A stretch of 10,063 nucleotides of DNA. It comes from an uncultured Clostridia bacterium. GTDB taxonomy: Bacteria > Bacillota > Clostridia > Christensenellales > Borkfalkiaceae. Of this stretch, positions 1-6,672 are shown in pieces; positions within the stretch are counted from its first letter, which is position 1; each line of letters opens with the position of its first letter. The notes below the pieces were generated by a model, which saw only the letters and a list, made by a program, of their open reading frames with translations, ran no database searches and was not told the DNA's origin. The position numbers and the translations under genes were made by a program. Where the stretch lies: assembly GCA_946540675.1 (NCBI GenBank), contig CAMNIW010000035.1, forward strand, positions 1-10,063, read 5' to 3'.

Positions 1-1107
1 CGAAACGGTCTTGAACGTACCCGACAAATCGGCTTCGTTTTCGAACCAGGAGCCGTCTATAACCATAGCGACCGCGCCCGGCTGAATTTCGCCATCGAGA
101 TAACTTTGTATGAGTTTTAATTGCGCCGCCTTGAAGTTGGACGCCGCCGTATAGTTTGCGCCGTTTCCCGTAACCACTTCTCTCATAAATTTGAGCGCGT
201 AGTATTTACCGGCTTGCTTTTGAAGATCGAAACGGTTCTCTTCGCTTATCTGCTTTTTCTCGACGATCGGCTCCGAGCCGTTCCAACCCGTGATCAGATC
301 GGTTTCGCCGTCGAACGTCCAGTTGCGCTGCATATCTTCCTTTCCTTCGTAATTTGCCCAGTAGTTGGCGAGCGCTTCCACGAAATACTCTTCGTTGTCC
401 GAACCGCCGTACACGAAAGGAGTTACCGAGTCGTTGCGGATCTTGTCGACGAGTTTTCCGAATTGTTCGTACGTCTTTGGCATACCGTCGTCATAAGTGC
501 CGGCAACGCCGTCGATGCCCGTCGATTTTTCGGTCTTGGTAAAGTTTCCGCTCTCGTCAAAGAACCAACCCTTGCCTTCGAACATATCGACGTCGTATAT
601 GAATCCGTAAAAGCCGTCGTAGAAAGGTATGCCGTAATACTTCCCGTCTTTTGCCTTTAAGAAATCGCTCATCGCGGGATCCATTTTCCCCGCGATCGTC
701 TTTCCGCTTTCTCCTACCGACGCGAGATCGCCAGTCACGACGTCGGATATATCCGCGAATTTCCCCTGCGACTGCATAAGATAATAGTCGACGGATTCGG
801 TCAGGTAAAGATCTTCGTTTAACGACTTATTGGCAAGCATATCGCCCGCCAAAGACTCCACGACGTCCACGTAAACGCCCGTCTTGCCGTCTTCAAAATG
901 ACGGTCTTCGTATTGACGGGCAAAACGCGCGCCCGCTTCGCTCAGCCACCCGAGCCCCAGACCGCCGTTATACGTAGCCACTTTGATCACCGTTTTACCT
1001 TCGGTGTTTTCCTGTTTTTTGCCCGAATCGCCGCCCTGACAAGCGGTAGACATAAGACAAAGCGCGGATAAACTCAATGCCAAAGCGATATTGATTATTT
1101 TCTTCAT
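1..1107 (-). CDS. ABC transporter sugar-binding lipoprotein, 3' end outside window
   Basis: Extracellular solute-binding protein (COG1653/UgpB-like) of a carbohydrate ABC importer, anchored to the outer face of the membrane. The 369 codons visible are open from the ATG to the window edge, so the C-terminus is missing; the family usually runs to about 430-480 residues. The N-terminus is a lipoprotein signal: MKK, a hydrophobic stretch (residues 4-19), then S-T-A-C with the lipid-accepting Cys at 23, followed by a polar G/S/D/K/E linker. The mature part starts with a beta strand and a glycine-rich turn (VATYNGGLGLGW), typical of these proteins. AAGGAG sits 6 bases before the ATG at 1107. An overlapping ATG at 1111 is out of frame. 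It lies 38 bases downstream of the beta-mannosidase with no terminator between, so they are probably cotranscribed, with permeases expected beyond the left edge. Substrate is inferred as mannose-containing oligosaccharides from context only. Confidence 0.88.
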   Translation of the reverse strand, partial: MKKIINIALALSLSALCLMSTACQGGDSGKKQENTEGKTVIKVATYNGGLGLGWLSEAGARFARQYEDRHFEDGKTGVYVDVVESLAGDMLANKSLNEDLYLTESVDYYLMQSQGKFADISDVVTGDLASVGESGKTIAGKMDPAMSDFLKAKDGKYYGIPFYDGFYGFIYDVDMFEGKGWFFDESGNFTKTEKSTGIDGVAGTYDDGMPKTYEQFGKLVDKIRNDSVTPFVYGGSDNEEYFVEALANYWANYEGKEDMQRNWTFDGETDLITGWNGSEPIVEKKQISEENRFDLQKQAGKYYALKFMREVVTGNGANYTAASNFKAAQLKLIQSYLDGEIQPGAVAMVIDGSWFENEADLSGTFKTVS

Positions 1108-1145
1108 ACATAACTCCTTTATTATTATACGTCGTTTTCGTTTTA

Positions 1146-3569
1146 TCAATCGTCCCAGACGTCCGCAAACGTCCTGACCGTAATATCTTCTTTTTTAAGC
1201 GCCCCGACGGACTTTACGGTGACCGTCACTTCGTCGCCTTTCTCCATATCGAAAAAGTTGTCCGAATACGTTATTCCCGAGTTGTCATCGGTATCTATAA
1301 ACACCGTTCTCGCAAAAGCCTTCGCGACGACGGTCACTTTATATACGCCGACTTCTTCTTCCCTAAAACTCCACGCTATATCCGTAACGAATTTCTTGTC
1401 TTTCCACAGTTTGGGAAAATAGAGATTTTTTGAAATAGATTTGCCGTTTTCGACGTATTCGACCGAAATATAATCGCAGGCGCAGTCGTTTACGTCCGTT
1501 CCGTAAACGCCGTCGGGCGGCACGTCGACAGCATATCTCTCCTGTTTTAATATATCTCCTTCAAGAGTTTTCCAACGGCATATAAGTTCGCCGCTCAAAG
1601 CCTTATCCGTGTCGTTTACCGCCGATATCCTTATGCCCGATCGCGTTTCGCATACCGGCAAATATACGGGAGCAAAACGCCTTTTCATCGCGTAATAGAC
1701 GGGTTTTTTCTCTCCGTAATGATCTATTACCGACCAGGTGCCGCACCCCCAGATATCGTTGTACATCCAGTTCATAAATCCGCGGCAATACGGCGTCGCT
1801 CTCGCGAAGTCGATTTCCGCCCCGATCATTTCGGCGTGCGCCGTCATCGCTTTTTTCAGGAAGTCTTCGACGCTCCCGAATTCTCCGAAAAGCCTGCTCG
1901 CAAAAAATTTCTCTTTGTCAAGACAGGTGGCGCGCTTGATCGCGTAAGGATTTTTCAGAAAATGATATTCCCAACTGTCGCCCGTAGGCCAAATCTCGTC
2001 TTGCGGAATAAACTTTTTTATGCTCCTTAGCCTTGTCGGGCCGAGATGAGCGGATTCGGAAATAAAGTTTGCGGTTCGCGACGATATAACGCGCCGAAAA
2101 CCGTCTATCATACCGTCGTCGAACACTTCGTCCATACAGGATAAATGCGCGTCGCCGTTTGTAAAATGCCACTCGTCGTCGTCAAGCCCGCAGGGGGAAT
2201 TGTGAATATATATCCTGTCCCCGTCGAGTTCCGCGCAAAGCCCGCGCAAAACCACGCGAATGAGATAGTTTCCTTCGGCGTATTCCGAGCCGTCTATACT
2301 CGGCATATATTCGTTACCGCCGCACCAAAGCGCAACCGACGCGTGATTGCGCAAACGCTTTATCTGATATTCCGCTTCCTTCAAGAAGTTTTCGCTTATC
2401 CCGTCTATCGACGCGGGGATCGCGGAACACGAAAACATAAAGTCCTGCCACACCATTATCCCCAACCTGTCGCACAGGCGGTAGAAAATATCTTTTTCGT
2501 AAACTCCGCCGCCCCATACGCGAAGCATATTGTATCCGCCGTCTTTTGCGCTTTGCAATAAATTTTCGTACTCGCGGTCGGATACGGCGCCCGTCATGGT
2601 AGATATCGGCACCCAGTTGGATCCCTTGCAAAATATCTTTCTTCCGTTTACGTTAAGCGTAAAACCTATTCTGTTTTCGTCTACGGGATCTTGTTCCAAC
2701 GATATCCGTCTGAGCCCGATCTCTCCGCGTTTTTCGTCTTTGATCTCTCCCGACTTTACAAGTTTTACGGTATACGTATAAAGTTTTTGCTCACCGTAGC
2801 CGTTAGGCCACCAAAGTTCGGGATTATCGATTTTCGCGTTTACGATATTTATAACGCCGTCTACCGTACGGCGGTACTTTTTGCCGCCTGTTTCGATCTC
2901 TATAACGTATTCGCCGTTTTCGTTTCCGAAAAGCCGTTCGCCGTTATCGTACAGGGTAACGAAAAAACTCACGTTGCCGTTAACGTCGCCGCGCGTCCTG
3001 ACGTCGCCTATCGCTATGCCTTCGTCGGCGGCGATATATACGGGAAGCCAGATCCCTATACCGGGAAGACAGGGAGCCCAGTCCCAGCCCCAATGGCATT
3101 GCGCTTTGCGTATCCATAATCTGTCCTGAGTAAACAGCGCCCTGTAATTCTTGCCGTCGTTTTCGGATCTGATATATCCGGTCGCGGACAACATCCTGAC
3201 TTTAAGTACGTTTGCGGTCCGTTTTACGACCTTTTTTACGTCGTAAACGTACCGCAAAAACATATTGTCGGTTTTTCCGAGTTTTACGCCGTTTAAGGTT
3301 ATTTCCGCCAAGGTGTCCACGCCGTCGAAACAAAGATTTATGCGCTTTTCGGTATAAACATTTTCAGGCAGGTCGAACACGCTTTCATACGTCCACTCGC
3401 TTTCGGCTATCCACTTCAACTTGTCGGGATTTTTCCCGAACAAAGGATCTTCGATAACGCCGGCTTTGTACAATCCGTCCGTAACGTCGCCCGGTACCTT
3501 TATCGGTATCGGCAAGGTGTTGTCCCCTTTGAGCGTCCATTTTTGAATATCGTATCTTTTCATCGTCAT
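1146..3569 (-). CDS. GH2 beta-mannosidase, cytoplasmic
   Basis: Exo-acting beta-mannosidase (GH2), releasing beta-linked mannose from the non-reducing end of manno-oligosaccharides or N-glycan core fragments. At 807 residues it has normal family length and no signal peptide. Order of parts: N-terminal jelly-roll sugar-binding domain (about 1-175, ending in the mannosidase-typical QCHWGWDWAPCLPGIGIW), Ig-like domain (about 185-285), TIM barrel (about 290-600), then C-terminal beta-sandwich domains. The barrel carries RVWGGGVYE (350-358) and WQDFMF (374-379). The acid/base is Glu420 in the GGNEY motif, and the probable nucleophile is Glu505 in NFISESA, where GH2 mannosidases have an SE pair. 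The mannosidase-type HWGWDWAP and WGGGVYE motifs argue against beta-galactosidase or beta-glucuronidase. Two ATGs (3569, 3563) are possible and neither has a clear Shine-Dalgarno, unlike other genes here. First gene of the operon with the binding lipoprotein, divergent from an AraC-type regulator. Confidence 0.92.
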   Translation of the reverse strand: MTMKRYDIQKWTLKGDNTLPIPIKVPGDVTDGLYKAGVIEDPLFGKNPDKLKWIAESEWTYESVFDLPENVYTEKRINLCFDGVDTLAEITLNGVKLGKTDNMFLRYVYDVKKVVKRTANVLKVRMLSATGYIRSENDGKNYRALFTQDRLWIRKAQCHWGWDWAPCLPGIGIWLPVYIAADEGIAIGDVRTRGDVNGNVSFFVTLYDNGERLFGNENGEYVIEIETGGKKYRRTVDGVINIVNAKIDNPELWWPNGYGEQKLYTYTVKLVKSGEIKDEKRGEIGLRRISLEQDPVDENRIGFTLNVNGRKIFCKGSNWVPISTMTGAVSDREYENLLQSAKDGGYNMLRVWGGGVYEKDIFYRLCDRLGIMVWQDFMFSCSAIPASIDGISENFLKEAEYQIKRLRNHASVALWCGGNEYMPSIDGSEYAEGNYLIRVVLRGLCAELDGDRIYIHNSPCGLDDDEWHFTNGDAHLSCMDEVFDDGMIDGFRRVISSRTANFISESAHLGPTRLRSIKKFIPQDEIWPTGDSWEYHFLKNPYAIKRATCLDKEKFFASRLFGEFGSVEDFLKKAMTAHAEMIGAEIDFARATPYCRGFMNWMYNDIWGCGTWSVIDHYGEKKPVYYAMKRRFAPVYLPVCETRSGIRISAVNDTDKALSGELICRWKTLEGDILKQERYAVDVPPDGVYGTDVNDCACDYISVEYVENGKSISKNLYFPKLWKDKKFVTDIAWSFREEEVGVYKVTVVAKAFARTVFIDTDDNSGITYSDNFFDMEKGDEVTVTVKSVGALKKEDITVRTFADVWDD

Positions 3570-3619
3570 TTTTTAAGCGAGAGAAACAACGATTCTCAAA
3601 CGCAATCGAAAAACCGCCT

Positions 3620-3643
3620 TTGCCGAACCCGCCCTCTTGCCGA
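3620..3643. promoter_or_regulatory. Direct repeat, candidate AraC-type operator
   Basis: Two copies of TTGCCGA (3620-3626 and 3637-3643) occur in direct orientation 17 bases apart, each within a longer partial match ending in a C two bases later. Direct half-sites about two helical turns apart are the arrangement AraC-family activators bind. The repeat lies between the divergent regulator and the mannosidase. It would be downstream of the minus-strand -10 proposed at 3696-3701, so either the site represses, or the true start point is closer to the gene. Short repeats of this size can be chance. Confidence 0.25.
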
Positions 3644-3695
3644 GCGTGAATAAGTCAAACTCGACCAATTTCATTTATTTAGAATTTTTTTAATA

Positions 3696-3724
3696 ATTAT
3701 ATCACTAAACCCCTTGCAAAAAAA
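3696..3724 (-). promoter_or_regulatory. Candidate promoter for the mannosidase operon
   Basis: On the minus strand there is a perfect TATAAT (plus positions 3696-3701). The position 17 bases upstream (3719-3724) is only a T-run, a poor -35, as is common for activator-dependent promoters. It would give a leader of about 120 bases before the mannosidase ATG. It overlaps the plus-strand promoter of the regulator, an arrangement that allows mutual control. The call rests on the -10 match alone. Confidence 0.35.
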
Positions 3725-3742
3725 TATATTTTAGTCTATAAT
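3714..3742 (+). promoter_or_regulatory. Sigma-A-type promoter of the AraC regulator gene
   Basis: TTGCAA (3714-3719), a 17-base spacer and a perfect TATAAT (3737-3742) form a good housekeeping promoter on the plus strand. Transcription would start near 3749, leaving a leader of about 28 bases before the ATG at 3777. The surrounding 3660-3770 stretch is strongly AT-rich compared with the genes on both sides. Confidence 0.6.
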
Positions 3743-3776
3743 AATGTAAAATTCTATAAATCTTAAAGTGATAATT

Positions 3777-4574
3777 ATGTTTTTGGAAGTAGAAAAATCC
3801 ATCAGAGAAAAAGAGTGGGATATGACCGATCTGCACAGCCACTCACACTACGAAATTTATTTTCTTATTTCGGGCACGAGAAAGTTTTTTCTCGCCGATA
3901 AAATGTACAAAATATCCGCGCCTTGTTTAATAGTCATTCCCCCTTACGCGATGCACAAAACCGAAGGCTTCGCTTTTACAAGGATAAACATAAACATTTC
4001 CGCGTCGAGTCTTAATCCGTATCAGGCTTTTGTCCTGAAAGAGTTGAGCGGTAAAATAATTCCGCTGCCGCAAAGAACGGCCGACGACATCTTCCCCCTT
4101 TTACAGCAAGCGGCGGATACTTACGCCGCGCAGGATAAATATACCGCCGAAAGGCTGTATTCGCTGTTCGGTTATATAATTATGCTCCTTGAAAAGACGG
4201 ATACGACCAAAACTTTCGAGCCTGTCAAAGGGAATACCGACAAAGTTTCGCCGCTCGCGCTTAAAATAATAGATTACGTGTCGGTAAACTTTACGGAAAA
4301 CGTTTCTTTGGACGCCCTTTCCAAAAAGTTTTTCATTTCCAAAGCGACGCTTTGCGACTGTTTCAGAAAGGCGATGAATTGCACGATAGGCGAATACGTT
4401 ATGCGGCTTAAACTGAATAAAGCGAGACAGTATCTTTCTTCGACAAAAAAGAGCGTGGAAGAGATCTCCGCTTTGTGCGGTTTTTCTTCCGCCGCCTATA
4501 TGGGGCTGCTATTCAAAAACAAGACGGGGTTATCGCCCTTGCAATACCGAAAATTGCAGGAATCCAAGAAATGA
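3777..4574 (+). CDS. AraC-family transcriptional regulator
   Basis: DNA-binding regulator of 265 residues. The N-terminal part is a cupin-like sensor domain (about residues 15-75, HSHSHYEIYFLISG, then a IPPYAMHK turn), typical of sugar-sensing AraC proteins. The C-terminal 100 residues hold the double helix-turn-helix: first HTH around LDALSKKFFISKATLCDCFR, second around VEEISALCGFSSAAYMGLLF, ending in the family hallmark KNKTGLSPLQYRK. I chose ATG 3777 rather than the GTG at 3768 because the purine-rich AAAGTGAT overlaps the GTG and would serve as its weak ribosome site. It is transcribed divergently from the mannosidase and importer genes with 207 bases between, so it is the probable local regulator, responding to a sugar taken up by that importer. 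A hairpin terminator follows about 90 bases after the stop. Confidence 0.92.
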   Translation: MFLEVEKSIREKEWDMTDLHSHSHYEIYFLISGTRKFFLADKMYKISAPCLIVIPPYAMHKTEGFAFTRININISASSLNPYQAFVLKELSGKIIPLPQRTADDIFPLLQQAADTYAAQDKYTAERLYSLFGYIIMLLEKTDTTKTFEPVKGNTDKVSPLALKIIDYVSVNFTENVSLDALSKKFFISKATLCDCFRKAMNCTIGEYVMRLKLNKARQYLSSTKKSVEEISALCGFSSAAYMGLLFKNKTGLSPLQYRKLQESKK

Positions 4575-4665
4575 CCCGTCGATCGGACTATACGACAAAC
4601 GCTTTTTATAAACGGATCAGGTTTGCAAGAATATAAATGAGATACGTTACTCCGCATTATATAAT

Positions 4666-4699
4666 AAAAGGGTCGCCACGTAAGGCGACCTTTTCTTTT
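4666..4699 (+). terminator. Rho-independent terminator after the AraC gene
   Basis: GGTCGCC (4671-4677) pairs with GGCGACC (4684-4690) across a 6-base loop, flanked by A-rich and TTTTCTTTT tracts. It serves the plus-strand regulator gene. The A-run on the left gives a T-run on the minus strand, so it could also end transcripts of the GH32 remnant stopping at 4757. The 182 bases between the regulator stop and that remnant hold nothing else I can recognise. Confidence 0.75.
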
Positions 4700-4756
4700 A
4701 CCGTGATAAAATATAAATCGAGCGTAAAACGCACTTACCGCTTGTCAAGGCGACGG

Positions 4757-5191
4757 TCAGTCGGCGATCTCATAGCGAGTGTAAACGCATTTGCCCGCCT
4801 TTATACTCAGTTCTATTTTGTCCGCGCCGTCCGGCGGATATACCGTGGACGACATAACTCTGCCGTTCTCGAAAAACTCCACCGAATATTTGTCGAACAC
4901 GATGGAAACCGTCGTTTTTCCGCGCGGAGTATACGGCATACGTCGTATCCCCGAAAGGCTGTATTCGTCCTTTTCCGCGCCGACTATCGGCTCGCCCGAC
5001 TTCGAGCGGTCGAACACCCAGAAGCCGTCGGAGAGTTTTACCGAAGTGACGTTTTCCCCGCTCTCCCTTAACCTTATTTCAAAGCCTTCGAGCGCTTCGG
5101 CTTCTATCTCAATAACGCCGATAATCGCCTTATCGGTCAACTTATCGGTAATCACGGACGGCGCAACGAAAGAATACGGCACGCTGAATTG
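4757..5191 (-). pseudogene. GH32 fructosidase remnant, C-terminal beta-sandwich only
   Basis: About 145 codons match the C-terminal beta-sandwich (GH32C) of levanase/sucrose-6-phosphate hydrolase type enzymes. The best landmarks are FWVFDRSKSGEP, then TVSIVFDKYSVEFFENGR, then a terminal IELSIKAGKC strand, ending with TGA at 4757. In an intact GH32 the five-bladed propeller with its WMNDPNG nucleophile motif and the RDP and EC motifs would lie upstream, about 300 residues. None of that is present on the minus strand above about 5200. The frame stays open to a TTG at 5296, but the residues beyond about 5191 do not look like GH32 and no ribosome site supports a start. An independent lectin-like protein is unlikely given the lack of a start. 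It sits back to back with a plus-strand gene tail. Confidence 0.8.
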
Positions 5192-5198
5192 GCTCCAT

Positions 5199-5552
5199 AT
5201 GGCGGACGGAAATATGACCATACTCCTTTCCGTAAATAACAGGGATCTCACAAACGCCGACGCGGGACTGCTTGTGTACTGCGTGAGCGCGGGCAATCCC
5301 GACGGTTATTATTTCAGGGCTAACGCCTATATGTACCCATACCGTCAAGTTCATGAAGCGGACTGCTGGAAAGGCGTTTTGACCGAAGGTCGGTTTATAA
5401 ACGGTTTGACCTGCGCGCCTTACGACAACGCTCTGCCCATGACCGCTTACGCGCGGTACGCCGAATCTCACTGGTATTGGTCGGACGACGAATACTGGGC
5501 TTTCGTCCATAATCCCGACGGTTATTTCTTCTTCCTTATGTACGCCTGCTGA
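5199..5552 (+). pseudogene. Unrecognised aromatic-rich gene tail, probably truncated
   Basis: I do not recognise this reading frame. From ATG 5199 it would encode 117 residues, rich in Tyr, Trp and Phe, with four Cys, no clear signal peptide and no long hydrophobic helix. NPDGY occurs twice, at residues 33-37 and 105-109, followed by aromatic residues each time; HWYWSDDEYW (91-100) is a second landmark. Codon use (many NNC codons for Asp, Asn and Tyr, AGG for Arg) looks like real coding here, and the opposite-strand frames look like shadows. A strong hairpin terminator follows 27 bases after the stop, which fits a genuine gene end. There is no ribosome site before ATG 5199 and only a weak GGA before ATG 5214. 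Together with the abrupt junction to the GH32 remnant, I infer a gene lacking its 5' part. A small intact gene, or no gene, remains possible. Confidence 0.35.
5295..5526 (+). repeat. 16-base direct repeat, in frame, 216 bases apart
   Basis: An identical 16-base word (AATCCCGACGGTTATT) occurs at 5295-5310 and 5511-5526. The spacing of 216 bases is exactly 72 codons, so both copies encode NPDGY in the same plus-strand frame. The residues around the two copies are only loosely similar (aromatic after the motif). This suggests either an old internal duplication or a repeated structural turn. Confidence 0.7.
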
Positions 5553-5579
5553 TCGGTTTACAGGTTTTATCGGAATACT

Positions 5580-5616
5580 AAAACGGGGTTGCGGCAATAT
5601 GTCGCAACCCCGTTTT
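5580..5616. terminator. Bidirectional hairpin terminator
   Basis: A 14-base perfect stem (5580-5593 with 5603-5616) encloses a 9-base loop and ends in a T-run on the plus strand and a shorter one on the minus strand. It lies 27 bases after the plus-strand reading frame ending at 5552 and 9 bases after the minus-strand flavin reductase remnant ending at 5626. It therefore sits between two convergent 3' ends. Confidence 0.88.
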
Positions 5617-5625
5617 TATTATAAT

Positions 5626-5960
5626 TTATTTCGAATTCATTTTGCCGCAATCGCCTATCTTGTCGCCCGTTACGAAATATTCGTAGGTGGGAAACTCGAA
5701 CAAAGCAGGCTTGAAAACGCGATAATCTATCTTGCCTTTTTCGTTAAGAACTTTTTCGTCGGCATACGTCGCGAGTATCCTGCACACGAAATTGTCAAAA
5801 TGCTCCAACTCGTAATTGCCGTCCGTTTCGCACTCGACGGAAACTTTGGCGTCGTCTATTATCCCATCGTGTAGGCGAACGCTCCCGATTTGTCCGACTT
5901 GTTTCCGCTCACCGTTCCCATCAGGTCGGCGGCTTTCGCCACGGGTGTTTTCTTCTCGAA
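5626..5960 (-). pseudogene. Flavin reductase-like protein remnant, truncated and frameshifted
   Basis: Two minus-strand frames together give the C-terminal half of a flavin reductase / flavoredoxin family protein (FMN-binding split barrel). The first frame carries KAADLMGTVSGNKSDKSGAF and runs into TAA at 5859-5861. The second continues without missing residues as IIDDAKVSVECE, then HFDNFVCRILATYADEKVLN, FEFPTYEYFVTGDKIGDCGK and a stop at 5626. Restoring one base near 5863 (ATGGGATAA to a run reading Met-Gly-Ile-Ile) joins them, so a single-base deletion is the simplest reading. The N-terminal 80 or so residues with the first FMN-binding strands are absent above about 5960. Intact relatives are about 190-220 residues. 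With both a missing start and a frameshift, a working flavin reductase is very unlikely; a sequencing error could explain only the frameshift. Confidence 0.85.
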
Positions 5961-6007
5961 GCGGCAGAGACAAATTGCAAAACGGCTGTATAAGTCGATT
6001 AAACGGC

Positions 6008-6041
6008 AAAAAGCGGGCGGCGAAATATTTTCGCCGCCCGC
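6008..6041 (-). terminator. Rho-independent terminator of the spore coat mini-operon
   Basis: A perfect 13-base GC-rich stem (6013-6025 with 6029-6041) around a 3-base TAT loop is followed on the minus strand by TTTTT (6012-6008). It lies 65 bases after the stop of the CotF-like gene at 6107 and would end the spore coat transcript before the flavin reductase remnant. Confidence 0.9.
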
Positions 6042-6106
6042 CGCTGTTTGTAAGATTTTCGGGAAAAGGGAAAACCGCTTCCCCTGCCGCAAAAATCCGA
6101 TTTGAC

Positions 6107-6418
6107 TTATTGTTGTCCGGATATGTCTTTAAGACACTTCGTGTAGGTGTCCACCTTTTGGTCGACGGTCTTTTTGTCGGCGGGTTTGACCTGATAATAG
6201 CCGTTTTCCTGCATAAGCGTAAATATGCCGAACTGGTCTTCGGCAGTCTCCGCCATATTCGCCTTGATAACGCGCCTTACGTCCTTGCCGCTCGACTCGG
6301 TGATAGCCGCGCCGTAAAGTTTTACAAGGTCTTTTTCGCCCGTCAAAATGTCGTAAAGACTGTCTTTTTCGGTAAGACAATTACCGCAATTTCCGTTACC
6401 GTTTTGATTTTTGTTCAT
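6107..6418 (-). CDS. CotF-family spore coat protein
   Basis: Small protein of 103 residues matching the CotF spore coat family (PF07875 type), an alpha-helical, ferritin-like bundle protein deposited on the spore. After a short Asn/Gly/Cys-rich head (residues 2-15, with CGNC) comes the family core: LTEKDSLYDILTGEKDLVKL, then YGAAITESSGKDVRR, then a helix with DQFGIFTLMQENGYY and the aromatic YYQVKPA turn. No signal peptide or membrane segment. Start ATG 6418 has an AGGGGGT ribosome site 6 bases upstream. It is the second gene of a two-gene unit, 12 bases after the stop of a 62-residue relative, and is followed by a strong terminator. Its presence supports a sporulating host. The two Cys in the head could cross-link or bind metal, but that is speculation. 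Confidence 0.85.
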   Translation of the reverse strand: MNKNQNGNGNCGNCLTEKDSLYDILTGEKDLVKLYGAAITESSGKDVRRVIKANMAETAEDQFGIFTLMQENGYYQVKPADKKTVDQKVDTYTKCLKDISGQQ

Positions 6419-6430
6419 CGTTTTACCCCC

Positions 6431-6619
6431 TTAACCGAGCAGCGACAAGAGCGACTCGAATCTCTTCGCGTGCTTGTCCGCCGTCTCCTTCATTTTTTTG
6501 GAAATTTTCGGGTCCGTGAGAGTTTGAGAATAATATCTCGCCTTTTTGGATACGCTCTCTTCAAGACTCATAAGATCGGATATATAATCCACTTCTTTTG
6601 CCGTAAGATCCGGTTGCAT
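6431..6619 (-). CDS. Small CotF-like spore coat-associated protein
   Basis: A 62-residue, highly charged, two-helix protein. It matches the very short CotF-like / ferritin-like proteins common in sporulating Clostridia: an LTAKEVDYISDLMSLEE first helix, a KKARYYSQTLTDP link and a second helix with ADKHAKRFESLLSLL. Length is normal for that class, not a truncation. The start at 6619 is fixed by a near-perfect AAGGAGGT ribosome site 8 bases upstream, the strongest in the window, suggesting high expression. It lies 12 bases before the larger CotF-family gene and is probably cotranscribed with it; pairs of a short and a longer CotF-like gene are common. The exact role in the spore is unknown. Confidence 0.78.
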   Translation of the reverse strand: MQPDLTAKEVDYISDLMSLEESVSKKARYYSQTLTDPKISKKMKETADKHAKRFESLLSLLG

Positions 6620-6672
6620 AAAAAAATTACCTCCTTTTTCGCGCCCGTCTTTCCCGAACGCGTTTCGGAAGT

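Noticed and set aside
1719..3129. Several plus-strand frames inside the mannosidase gene
   Set aside because: All are antisense shadows of a gene with clear catalytic motifs throughout.
3581..3597. Small hairpin GAGAA/TTCTC before the mannosidase
   Set aside because: A 5-base stem with a 7-base loop and no T-run; too weak to call a terminator or riboswitch.
4791..5198. Plus-strand open frame continuing upstream of the aromatic-rich tail
   Set aside because: It is antisense to the convincing GH32 C-terminal domain and its Ser/Ile/Thr-rich translation is a shadow; only the part from about 5199 looks coding.
5192..5296. TTG-initiated extension of the GH32 remnant
   Set aside because: No ribosome site, no GH32 similarity in the added 35 residues, and a stop lies just upstream; the open frame here is probably chance.
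5295..5526. Possible CRISPR or tandem repeat
   Set aside because: Only two copies 216 bases apart, in frame within a reading frame; no array.
5142..5597. Minus-strand 151-codon frame
   Set aside because: Val/Arg-rich translation with no recognisable motif, running through a terminator stem; it looks like the shadow of the plus-strand frame.
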